Source: JBNKFQ01 sp050289385 (GTDB taxonomy: Bacteria > Pseudomonadota > Gammaproteobacteria > Pseudomonadales > Porticoccaceae). From it: DNA of 22,175 nt. Positions 1-5,961 of the stretch are shown here, piece after piece. The stretch is taken from contig JBNKFQ010000044.1 of the NCBI GenBank assembly GCA_050289385.1, positions 1 through 22,175 on the forward strand, read 5' to 3'. A program made the translations under genes and the position numbers. Position 1 is the stretch's first letter; each line of letters starts with the position of its first letter. Under the pieces are notes generated by a model, which was given only the letters and a program-made list of their open reading frames with translations, was not told the origin of the DNA and did not search any database.

Positions 1-2156
1 GTTCGGTTCGGGAGCTGGGGCTAAAACAAAGCTCGCAGCCTGCTGAATATACGGCTGTTCATCGTGCGCTATTAACCGGACTGTTGGGGCATATTGGCAA
101 TCGTGACGAAAACAGGGAGTATCTCGGCACTCGCAACCGCAAGTTTTACATTTTTCCGGGCTCCGGCCTGTTTAAAAAAGCGCCCAAATGGGTGATGTGC
201 GGTGAGCTTATCGAAACCAGCCGTCTGTACGCACACAATGTCGCAGCCATTGATCAGGCCTGGTTGCCGGAGTTGGCCGCTCACCTGGTGAAAAAGAGTT
301 ATTCGGAGCCCCATTATGATGTGCGCACCGGCCAGGTGTTGGCGTTTGAAAAACAGACCTTGCATGGCTTGACCATTGTTGAAAAGCAGCGGAGACCCTA
401 TGGCAAGATAGATCCATCAGTGGCGCGACAGGTATTCATTCAGTCTGCACTGGTGGAAGGGCGCTATCGGGGCAAAGCGTCGTTCCATGCCCATAATAAA
501 CAGCTGTTAAAAGAGCTGGAAGACATGGAAGCCCGTGTGCGCCGCCGCGATATCGTGGTGGAGGACAGCGCGCTGTATGAGTTTTTTGATGAACGCGTAC
601 CAAAGCACATTGTCAATCTTACCGGCTTTGAACATTGGCGAAAAAACGCTGAATCGTCGCAGCCACAACTGTTATTTATGAACCGCGAATTTCTGATGCA
701 GCGTTCGTTGTGCGGTTCCACCGAAGCGCAGTTTCCCGATCATATTGTCTGGCAAGGTATTCGCTACGCACTCGGTTATCAGTTTGAACCGGGTCATTTA
801 CAAGATGGGGTTACCGTGACTTTGCCGCTGACGGCGCTTCATCAGGTGCCACAGCACCGCTTTGAATGGTTGGTGCCGGGCATGTTGCGTGACAAATGCA
901 TAAGTCTGGTCAAGTCCTTGCCCAAGGCAAAGCGGCGTCACTTTGTGCCGGTGCCGGATTACGTCGACAGGGTGATGCCTCTATTGCAACCCGACAACGT
1001 GCCGCTCACTGCGGCGCTTGCCGCGCAATTGCAAAGGCTGACAGGAGTCGAACTCAAGGCCAGCGACTGGCGAGACGATCAGATGGATGATTACTTTCGC
1101 ATGAACTTTCGGTTACTGGATGAATCGGGTGAAACGATAGCCATGGCAAGGGATTTGCCGGAGTTGCAAGGGCGCTATCGCGGTGCTGTACAGGCCTCTA
1201 TTCGCAAGGCGGCAAATCCGTCCGTTGAAAAGGAAAATATAACGCGCTGGGATTTCGGTGAGTTGCCAGAGGTGTATCGTGCCAGCAGTGACGGTCAGGA
1301 GTTACAGGCGTGGCCGGCGTTGCTGGACCGGGGTGACAGTGTTGCCCTGAAATTGCTGGATCACCCTGAAGCAGCGCGCAACAGGAGCTGGCAAGGGGTG
1401 TTGAGGTTGGCGGTATTGCAGCATTCCGGGCCACACAAGTATTTGCGCAAACAGTTGTTCAGGGGTGCTGAACTCAAGTTACTGGCCGCCGGGCTGCCAA
1501 AACGGGAGCAGCTGGTTGAACACCTGATTGATGGCGCGTATGGTGAGGCCCTGTTTGTCGGCCTTGATGAGTTGCCGCGAACGGAGTCGGCGTTTGATGC
1601 CGTAATTGAAAGGGGCGCGGGCAACATTGTTGCGTGCGCGAATCGATTTGAACACCTGCTGCTTTCTTTGCTGGCGTCGTTGACGGCCATTCGCAAGAGT
1701 TTGAAAAAGCAGGGCCTGGCTTCTGTTCACATGGTGCAGGATATCAACATTCAGCTCGATCAGCTGTTTGCCAAAAGCCTGTTTAATGGCGATTTGCTCT
1801 GCGGCGGCAGATTGAGAGTAAGCCAGCTTGATCAACTGCGCCAATACTCAAGGTATCTGAAGGCTGTACAAAACCGGTTGGACAAATCGGGTTCCCAATT
1901 GCAACGGGACAGGCAATACACCAGGGAACTTGCTGCCTGCACTGAAAAGCTTGCGTCTTTGCCGGGCAACAGGGAAGAGTGGACGCTGCCCCAGGCGTTG
2001 TCGGTAAATCACTATCAGGTGATGTTGCAAGAGTACCGGGTGTCGCTGTTTGCGCAACATCTGAAAACCGCTTTCCCGGTTTCGGCAAAACGCCTGGAAC
2101 AGCAGTGGCGTGAGGTCACCGCTGTGTTTGCTGGCGATGCGCCAATAGGCCAGTGA
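1..2156 (+). CDS. hrpA: ATP-dependent RNA helicase HrpA, C-terminal part (5' end outside window)
   Basis: This is the 3' part of a DEAH-box RNA helicase gene of the HrpA family. In E. coli HrpA is about 1300 residues and acts on structured mRNA and stalled ribosomes. The frame is open from base 3, so the TTG at 84 is internal and not a start. About 717 residues are visible. They open with the stretch around HRALLTGLLGHIGNRD and FPGSGLFKKAPKWVM, typical of the region after the helicase core (OB-fold side). The rest matches the long HrpA-specific C-terminal domain (DUF3418), including YSEPHYDVRTG, RRRDIVVED and ALYEFFDERVP. The helicase motifs (Walker A, DEAH) lie upstream of the window and cannot be checked. 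The gene ends at TGA 2154-2156, and 252 nt separate it from hvfA. The assignment is firm at family level. Confidence 0.95.
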   Translation, partial: SVRELGLKQSSQPAEYTAVHRALLTGLLGHIGNRDENREYLGTRNRKFYIFPGSGLFKKAPKWVMCGELIETSRLYAHNVAAIDQAWLPELAAHLVKKSYSEPHYDVRTGQVLAFEKQTLHGLTIVEKQRRPYGKIDPSVARQVFIQSALVEGRYRGKASFHAHNKQLLKELEDMEARVRRRDIVVEDSALYEFFDERVPKHIVNLTGFEHWRKNAESSQPQLLFMNREFLMQRSLCGSTEAQFPDHIVWQGIRYALGYQFEPGHLQDGVTVTLPLTALHQVPQHRFEWLVPGMLRDKCISLVKSLPKAKRRHFVPVPDYVDRVMPLLQPDNVPLTAALAAQLQRLTGVELKASDWRDDQMDDYFRMNFRLLDESGETIAMARDLPELQGRYRGAVQASIRKAANPSVEKENITRWDFGELPEVYRASSDGQELQAWPALLDRGDSVALKLLDHPEAARNRSWQGVLRLAVLQHSGPHKYLRKQLFRGAELKLLAAGLPKREQLVEHLIDGAYGEALFVGLDELPRTESAFDAVIERGAGNIVACANRFEHLLLSLLASLTAIRKSLKKQGLASVHMVQDINIQLDQLFAKSLFNGDLLCGGRLRVSQLDQLRQYSRYLKAVQNRLDKSGSQLQRDRQYTRELAACTEKLASLPGNREEWTLPQALSVNHYQVMLQEYRVSLFAQHLKTAFPVSAKRLEQQWREVTAVFAGDAPIGQ

Positions 2157-2170
2157 TTGATGCAAATGTC

Positions 2171-2194
2171 ATGGTGGTATGGGTCGCCATTTTT
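2171..2194 (+). terminator. Possible weak terminator after hrpA
   Basis: ATGGTG (2171-2176) can pair with CGCCAT (2185-2190), with one G-T wobble and an 8-nt loop. A run of five T follows. The stem is short and only moderately GC-rich, so it may be weak. It sits 15 nt after the hrpA stop, where a terminator would be expected. Confidence 0.35.
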
Positions 2195-2268
2195 GGAAAA
2201 ATAAAGTTGAAAAAATGGAGAAATAATGGAAACTTACTGGAGGCCACTCTGTCATAAGGAGGCAGCAA

Positions 2269-2316
2269 ATGCCCGCCCGGGTGGTGCTGAGTTGGGGGAT
2301 TCGCGGGCCATTTTTC
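2269..2316 (+). terminator. Terminator-like or attenuator hairpin upstream of hvfA
   Basis: ATGCCCGC (2269-2276) pairs with GCGGGCCAT (2303-2311) with one bulge, across a long loop of about 26 nt. TTTTT (2311-2315) follows. The stem covers the ATG of the 21-residue open frame. The long loop makes it atypical as a plain Rho-independent terminator. It could be an attenuator or could end read-through from hrpA. Confidence 0.35.
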
Positions 2317-2334
2317 TGGCCGAATGTGCAATAA
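2269..2334 (+). CDS. Candidate 21-residue leader peptide upstream of hvfA
   Basis: A short open frame, ATG 2269 to TAA 2332-2334, would encode MPARVVLSWGIRGPFFWPNVQ-like peptide of 21 residues. Its main support is a very strong Shine-Dalgarno sequence, AAGGAGG at 2256-2262, six bases before the ATG. I do not recognise the peptide. It has no run of one amino acid that would suggest classical amino-acid attenuation, and no cysteine or histidine. It overlaps a hairpin (2269-2311) that is followed by a T run, so its translation could affect read-through into hvfA, 75 nt downstream. It may also be chance. There is no protein-level evidence. Confidence 0.25.
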   Translation: MPARVVLSWGIRGPFFWPNVQ

Positions 2335-2370
2335 ATCGTGCGAAGAACTCATGGTAGTCAACTATCAATC

Positions 2371-2390
2371 ATGTATGTGAGTACAGACAT
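2371..2390 (+). promoter_or_regulatory. Imperfect palindrome just upstream of the hvfA ribosome-binding site
   Basis: ATGTATGTGA and GTACAGACAT form a 20-bp imperfect inverted repeat (7 of 10 positions match, with outer arms ATGT/ACAT and inner TGT/ACA). It ends four bases before the AGGAGA ribosome-binding site at 2395-2400. It could be an operator for the cluster. I do not recognise a known metal-regulator box in it. Confidence 0.25.
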
Positions 2391-2408
2391 AATCAGGAGA
2401 GTTATCCC

Positions 2409-2774
2409 ATGGCAAAACAGACAGTTAAACCTTTGGCCGCAGCGGTAGGTGCTGCATTTCTTGCTTCCGTTACATTGGCTCCGGCAGCTTCTGCACTTGA
2501 TAACCCCTTTCAGGCTGATCAACTGAGTTTTGGCTACAGTAACCCCGACAAGCACAAGGAAGGCAAGTGCGGTGAGGATAAAGGCAAGGAAGGCAAATGT
2601 GGTGAAGAAAAGGGCAAGGAAGGCAAGTGTGGCGAAGGCAAGTGTGGTGAAGGCAAGTGCGGTGAGGATAAAGGCAAGGAAGGCAAATGTGGCGAAGACA
2701 AGGGCAAGGAAGGCAAATGCGGTGAAGACAAAGGCAAGGAGGGTAAGTGTGGCGAGGACAAAAAAGACAAGTAA
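2409..2774 (+). CDS. hvfA: HvfA-type EGKCG-repeat precursor peptide (predicted copper-binding RiPP precursor)
   Basis: A 121-residue secreted low-complexity protein. Residues 1-29 form a signal peptide (KQTVKP, a hydrophobic Ala/Leu-rich core, and an ASA site before Leu30). A short spacer (30-50) leads to eight EGKCG motifs with cysteines at 54, 64, 74, 79, 84, 94, 104 and 114, separated by Glu/Asp/Lys/Gly linkers, and a KKDK end. Each motif has one Cys, and there is no Cys elsewhere. Family knowledge: in Haemophilus HvfA, the EGKCG cysteines are converted by the MNIO enzyme HvfB with HvfC into oxazolone/thioamide groups that bind copper. The next two genes are homologues of those enzymes, so the same role is inferred here. 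The start is ATG 2409, with AGGAGA at 2395-2400 (8-nt spacing). The +1-frame and antisense open frames over the repeat are shadows. Confidence 0.93.
   Translation: MAKQTVKPLAAAVGAAFLASVTLAPAASALDNPFQADQLSFGYSNPDKHKEGKCGEDKGKEGKCGEEKGKEGKCGEGKCGEGKCGEDKGKEGKCGEDKGKEGKCGEDKGKEGKCGEDKKDK
2559..2753 (+). repeat. In-frame tandem repeats encoding EGKCG units in hvfA
   Basis: The tract has six intervals of 30 nt or 15 nt encoding EGKCG plus an optional (E/D)xKGK linker. From first to last, the cysteine spacing is 10, 10, 5, 5, 10, 10, 10 residues. Units are nearly identical at DNA level (GGCAAGTGYGGYGA-like cores) and differ mostly at third positions. Such a tract can gain or lose units by slippage without breaking the frame. 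Confidence 0.9.
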
Positions 2775-2795
2775 TCGCTTGTCTGGCTTGATCTT

Positions 2796-3653
2796 GTGAC
2801 AGCTAAATCATACCCCGTATCCGGGGCTGGTCTGGGACTGAGGCGTTGCCAATTGGACGCGCTTCAGTCCCTTTCTGTCGATCAGGTGGATTTTATGGAG
2901 GTGGCGCCGGAAAACTGGATTAACTTCGGCGGTCGCAACGGACGCAAGTTTCGCGAATACACCGAGCGCTTTCCGTTTGTTTGCCACGGTTTGTCGCTGT
3001 CAATCGGCTCTCCCGCACCACTGGATTTTGAGTTTCTGACCCAACTGAAAGCTCTTTTCCAGGAGCACAATATCCTTTATTACAGTGAGCATCTGAGCTA
3101 TTGCAGTGACGATGGCCACCTTTACGATTTAATGCCAATACCCTTTACCGAAGAGGCGGTGCATTATGTGGCCGACCGAATTCGACAGGTACAAGATGTG
3201 TTGGGGCAACGGATTGCAATGGAGAATGTTTCTTACTACGCCGCACCGCATCAGGAAATGACAGAGATTGCTTTTATTAATGCCGTATTGTCAGAGGCTG
3301 ACTGCGATCTGTTGCTTGATGTCAACAATATTTACGTCAATAGCATTAATCACCGTTACGACCCTGATGAATTTCTGGCGTCCTTGCCAGGTGAGCGGGT
3401 CGCTTATGTTCACGTGGCCGGGCATTACGAAGAAGCTGAGGATTTGAGGGTGGACACTCATGGCTCCGACGTTATTGATCCGGTTTGGCAGTTGTTGGAC
3501 AAGGCCTACGAGCATTTTGGTGTCATGCCAACCTTGCTGGAAAGAGACTTTAATATTCCACCGGTTGATCACTTGCTTGCTGAAGTCAACCAGATCAAGC
3601 AAATTCAGGCGAACCGGCAACAAACAGAAGCCAGTTTGGTGGTGACGGTCTGA
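2796..3653 (+). CDS. hvfB: DUF692 / MNIO multinuclear non-haem iron oxidative enzyme (HvfB/MbnB-like)
   Basis: A 285-residue member of the DUF692 (MNIO) family. These are TIM-barrel enzymes that use two or three iron atoms to oxidise cysteines of ribosomal peptides; MbnB and HvfB are characterised members. Visible family motifs, in order, are GAGLGLR (10-16), MEVAPENW (34-41), CHG (63-65), SEHLSY (97-102), MENVSYY (142-148), DVNNIYVNS (175-183), HVAGH (206-210), DTHG (220-223) and ERDFNIP (249-255). Together these hold the His, Glu, Asp and Asn residues expected to ligate iron, so the enzyme looks intact. The start is GTG 2796; it is needed to keep the GAGLGLR strand, and the in-frame hvfA stop lies just upstream. 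No clear Shine-Dalgarno is visible, so expression may depend on coupling to hvfA, which ends 21 nt before. The likely substrate is the EGKCG precursor next door. Confidence 0.93.
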   Translation: MTAKSYPVSGAGLGLRRCQLDALQSLSVDQVDFMEVAPENWINFGGRNGRKFREYTERFPFVCHGLSLSIGSPAPLDFEFLTQLKALFQEHNILYYSEHLSYCSDDGHLYDLMPIPFTEEAVHYVADRIRQVQDVLGQRIAMENVSYYAAPHQEMTEIAFINAVLSEADCDLLLDVNNIYVNSINHRYDPDEFLASLPGERVAYVHVAGHYEEAEDLRVDTHGSDVIDPVWQLLDKAYEHFGVMPTLLERDFNIPPVDHLLAEVNQIKQIQANRQQTEASLVVTV

Positions 3654-4423
3654 TGTCCACGCAACCGGCTTTTCAGAAAACCCAGTACGATTTCACATCT
3701 CATATAAGGGATCCCGATGCCACCCCGTGCCCGGAAGGCATCGAAGATCGTCGCATGAAGATCTACCGGGAGCTTATATACAATAATATTGAGTCTTTTA
3801 TTCAAACCGGTTTCCCGGTTTTGTATAAATTGCTGGACCGTGATCACTGGCACCAAATGGTGCGTGATTTTGTTGTCCGCCACCAGAGCCATTCGCCTTA
3901 CTTTGCAGAAATATCCCAGGAGTTTCTCAAATATTTGCGCGAAGAACGGGGGCATATCGCGCAAGATCCCCCGTTTATGCTTGAGCTGGCTCACTACGAA
4001 TGGGTGGAGCTGGCGCTGGATATATCCTGCGAAACCTTTCCACAAGCAGTTGTTGACAAAGAGCAGGATCTTTATACGCAACACCCCGTTGTTTCACCCC
4101 TGGCCTGGCGTCTCTCTTACCAATATCCCGTTCATCGCATTGGTGAGGCTTATCAACCTGGCGAGCCACCTGAATCGCCAACGTTTCTGGTTGTATATCG
4201 CAACCGGGCAGATGAAGTTAAATTCATGGAGGCCAATGCGGTCACCATCCGTCTCTTGCAGTTACTGGAAGAGGACAGTTCTTTATCCGGTGACCAGGCG
4301 CTGGTGCAAATCGCAAAGGAGTTACAGCACAGCGACCCACAGGCTGTTATTGAAAACGGCAGAAGCCTGTTAAAACAGCTAAGTGAGCTGGATATTATTT
4401 GTTCAACTTGCACCCGGTCCTGA
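3653..4423 (+). CDS. hvfC: DUF2063-family MNIO partner protein (HvfC-like)
   Basis: A 256-residue homologue of HvfC. The N-terminal DUF2063 domain (roughly residues 5-100) shows the family pattern RRMKIYRELIYNNI (33-46), FIQTGFPVLYKLL (49-61) and HSPYFAEISQEFLKYL (80-95). A second domain follows (about 105-250), with ELAHYEWVELALD (111-123) and SPLAWRLSYQYPVHRI. In characterised systems this protein binds the precursor and presents it to the MNIO enzyme. Its ATG overlaps the hvfB stop (TGATG, 3651-3655), so the two are translationally coupled and probably made in fixed ratio. I see no DoxX (HvfD-like) or transporter gene after it; the next gene is a porin with its own promoter elements. Confidence 0.9.
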   Translation: MSTQPAFQKTQYDFTSHIRDPDATPCPEGIEDRRMKIYRELIYNNIESFIQTGFPVLYKLLDRDHWHQMVRDFVVRHQSHSPYFAEISQEFLKYLREERGHIAQDPPFMLELAHYEWVELALDISCETFPQAVVDKEQDLYTQHPVVSPLAWRLSYQYPVHRIGEAYQPGEPPESPTFLVVYRNRADEVKFMEANAVTIRLLQLLEEDSSLSGDQALVQIAKELQHSDPQAVIENGRSLLKQLSELDIICSTCTRS

Positions 4424-4468
4424 CTGTAACCCCCCCTGTTCTTCACCCTCGAATACAGACTTCGAAGC

Positions 4469-4512
4469 CTGTCATTTATTTGACAACTTTTTGTAACTTT
4501 TTTGTAACATTT
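4469..4512 (+). promoter_or_regulatory. Pho box (four 11-bp direct repeats) upstream of the porin gene
   Basis: Four heptamers recur with an exact 11-bp period: CTGTCAT (4469), TTGACAA (4480), TTGTAAC (4491) and TTGTAAC (4502), each followed by an AT-rich 4-bp spacer. The first matches the PhoB consensus half-site CTGTCAT exactly, and the TTGTAAC variants are common in Pho boxes of gammaproteobacteria. Two tandem boxes would hold two PhoB dimers. A plausible -10 (AAAATA, about 4520-4525) lies just downstream, consistent with activation from a box that replaces the -35. The gene downstream is an OprO/OprP-like phosphate porin, which fits. Confidence 0.8.
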
Positions 4513-4591
4513 GGTGTTGAAAATAGACCCCGATTCGGGCAGTCAATGTGCGGATCTGTCACATCCAAAATTTAACAGGGGACCAAGTCTG

Positions 4592-5818
4592 ATGAAACAG
4601 AACGTACTTGCTATGGCTATTGCCAGCTTCGCACTCAGTGCTGGTGCCGGCACCGTAACATCCGATGGCCAGGATATCGTGATTTCGACCAAAGGCGGTT
4701 TTAAAGTCAATACGGTAGACAAGAAAAACAGCTTTCAGCTGGGAGGGCGATTGCAGTGGGATTACGACAGCTTTAGCGATGCCTACGGTGATGGCACGGC
4801 ATCGGAATTGCGCCGCGGTCGTTTATACGCGAAAGGTGTTGTCAACAAGGACTGGGAGTACAAGATACAGCTTGAATGGGCCGCGGAAGAAAACGATGAC
4901 GGCAGCCAGAAGGTCGACCTCGAAGACGCGTATATCAAATACAAAGGGTTGCCGGTTTATGTCAAGGGTGGGCGCTTCAAGGTAGCTTTCGGACTTGAGG
5001 AGCAGACTTCGTCAAAAGATATCTCAACGATCGAGCGCGCCGCGTTTTGGGATTTTGTTGAGGTGCCCCGTCGAGATCTCAGCGTTGAGGTAGGCCAGGC
5101 AAAGGGTAATTATACCTGGGCGCTTGGCCTCTATGAAAATGAAGATGGCGAAGAAGTCGGGATTACCGATAGCGGCGGTGATTTGACCTACACCTGGGGT
5201 GGCCGTGTGACTTTTGCGCCAATTGACGACGGTAATAACGTATTGCACCTCGGGCTGGGTCTGATCATGACTGATTATGACGACAACCCCCAGCGCGCTC
5301 GCCTGCGCAGCCGTTTCGGGGTGCATACCACCGGGCGTACTGAACTGGTTGACCTCGGTGGTGGCACTGCGACAGAGTCGGATCAGTTGGGTCTGGAAGC
5401 AGCCTGGGTCAATGGGCCATTTTCGCTGCAGGGTGAGTGGGTTCAATATGATGTTGATACCATTGCCAGCGAGCCAAATGTTGAATTTGATGGCTATTAT
5501 CTTCAAGCCACCTACACATTGACTGGTGAAGCCCGCAAATACAAGAAGGGAGCATTTAAACGCATCAAACCCGGCAGTGAAACCGGTGCCTGGGAGCTGG
5601 TTGCCAAATATGAAGCTGGCGAAGCTGAGGCAAATGGTTCGTCGGAGTACAACTTGTTGACTTTGGGCGTTAACTGGTACGTGAACGAGAACGTTCGCCT
5701 GTCTGCCAACTACCTGATGTCAAGCTTTGATATTCTGGCTGCCGATGGTGCCGATCCGCTGGTGGCGGGTCAGGACGATGGTGACGCTATTTCATTCCGT
5801 GCGCAATACGCGTTCTAG
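4592..5818 (+). CDS. Phosphate-selective porin OprO/OprP family
   Basis: A 408-residue outer-membrane beta-barrel porin of the OprO/OprP family (PF07396), expected to take up phosphate or polyphosphate. The start is taken at ATG 4592. It has AGGGGA at 4577-4582 and begins a normal signal peptide (MKQNVLAMAIASFALSAGAG, cleavage near residue 20). An in-frame upstream start at 4511 would begin inside the Pho box and place 27 extra residues before the signal. Family features are FQLGGRLQWDYDSF near the mature N-terminus, ELRRGRLYAKG, KIQLEWAAE, VKGGRFKVAFGLEEQTSSKDI and alternating strands throughout. The C-terminal residue is Phe (FRAQYAF), the usual Bam recognition signal. PhoB control is inferred from the upstream repeats. 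Exact anion selectivity cannot be read from sequence. Confidence 0.9.
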   Translation: MKQNVLAMAIASFALSAGAGTVTSDGQDIVISTKGGFKVNTVDKKNSFQLGGRLQWDYDSFSDAYGDGTASELRRGRLYAKGVVNKDWEYKIQLEWAAEENDDGSQKVDLEDAYIKYKGLPVYVKGGRFKVAFGLEEQTSSKDISTIERAAFWDFVEVPRRDLSVEVGQAKGNYTWALGLYENEDGEEVGITDSGGDLTYTWGGRVTFAPIDDGNNVLHLGLGLIMTDYDDNPQRARLRSRFGVHTTGRTELVDLGGGTATESDQLGLEAAWVNGPFSLQGEWVQYDVDTIASEPNVEFDGYYLQATYTLTGEARKYKKGAFKRIKPGSETGAWELVAKYEAGEAEANGSSEYNLLTLGVNWYVNENVRLSANYLMSSFDILAADGADPLVAGQDDGDAISFRAQYAF

Positions 5819-5885
5819 GAGGTGTGGACTTAAGCGTCCGTAGTAGCGACCCGTAGCAGGACAGCCTTAAGTCAGACAGCCTCCT
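5817..5885 (+). other. Long imperfect hairpin spanning the porin stop codon
   Basis: AGGAGG (5817-5822) pairs with CCTCCT (5880-5885), TGT with ACA inside it, and GACTTAAG (5827-5834) with CTTAAGTC (5866-5873). GTCC/GGAC continues further in. The loop contains a near direct repeat (CGTAGTAGCGA / CGTAGCAGGA). No T run follows, so it is not a classical terminator. It may protect the mRNA 3' end or be a folded 3' UTR. Confidence 0.6.
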
Positions 5886-5900
5886 GGCATTCAATGTGTC

Positions 5901-5941
5901 GCAATTGGGACTGTTGGCGTTATCGCCGCAGTCTCAATTGC
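5901..5941 (+). other. Strong hairpin in the porin-LysR convergent gap
   Basis: GCAATTGGGACTG (5901-5913) pairs with CAGTCTCAATTGC (5929-5941), with one G-T wobble on the plus-strand RNA. The inner arms GGCG and CGCC (5916-5919 / 5924-5927) close on a TTAT loop. There is no T run. The wobble pairs only in plus-strand RNA, which suggests the porin transcript is the relevant one. Confidence 0.6.
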
Positions 5942-5942
5942 T

Positions 5943-5961
5943 GCCTGATCTTCCATCAGGC
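5943..5961. other. Perfect short hairpin overlapping the LysR gene stop
   Basis: GCCTGAT (5943-5949), loop CTTCC and ATCAGGC (5955-5961) form a perfect 7-bp stem. It overlaps the minus-strand stop codon at 5956-5958. No clear T run lies on either side. It could still block polymerase or 3' exonucleases between the convergent genes. Confidence 0.5.

Noticed and set aside
84..86. TTG at 84 as the start of the first coding region
   Set aside because: The frame stays open to the left edge and the upstream residues (EYTAVHRALLTGLL) continue the HrpA family pattern, so the gene is cut by the window.
2559..2753. CRISPR-like array
   Set aside because: Units are 15 or 30 nt with no unique spacers, they lie in frame within a signal-peptide-bearing gene, and no cas gene is near.
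2530..2799. Open frames in the +1 frame and on the minus strand over the EGKCG repeats
   Set aside because: They are low-complexity shadows of the hvfA repeats (Lys/Arg-rich or Ser/Pro/Leu-rich), with no ribosome-binding site or family match.
4511..4591. Upstream in-frame start of the porin at 4511
   Set aside because: It would begin inside the Pho box and add 27 residues before a clear signal peptide; ATG 4592 has the ribosome-binding site.
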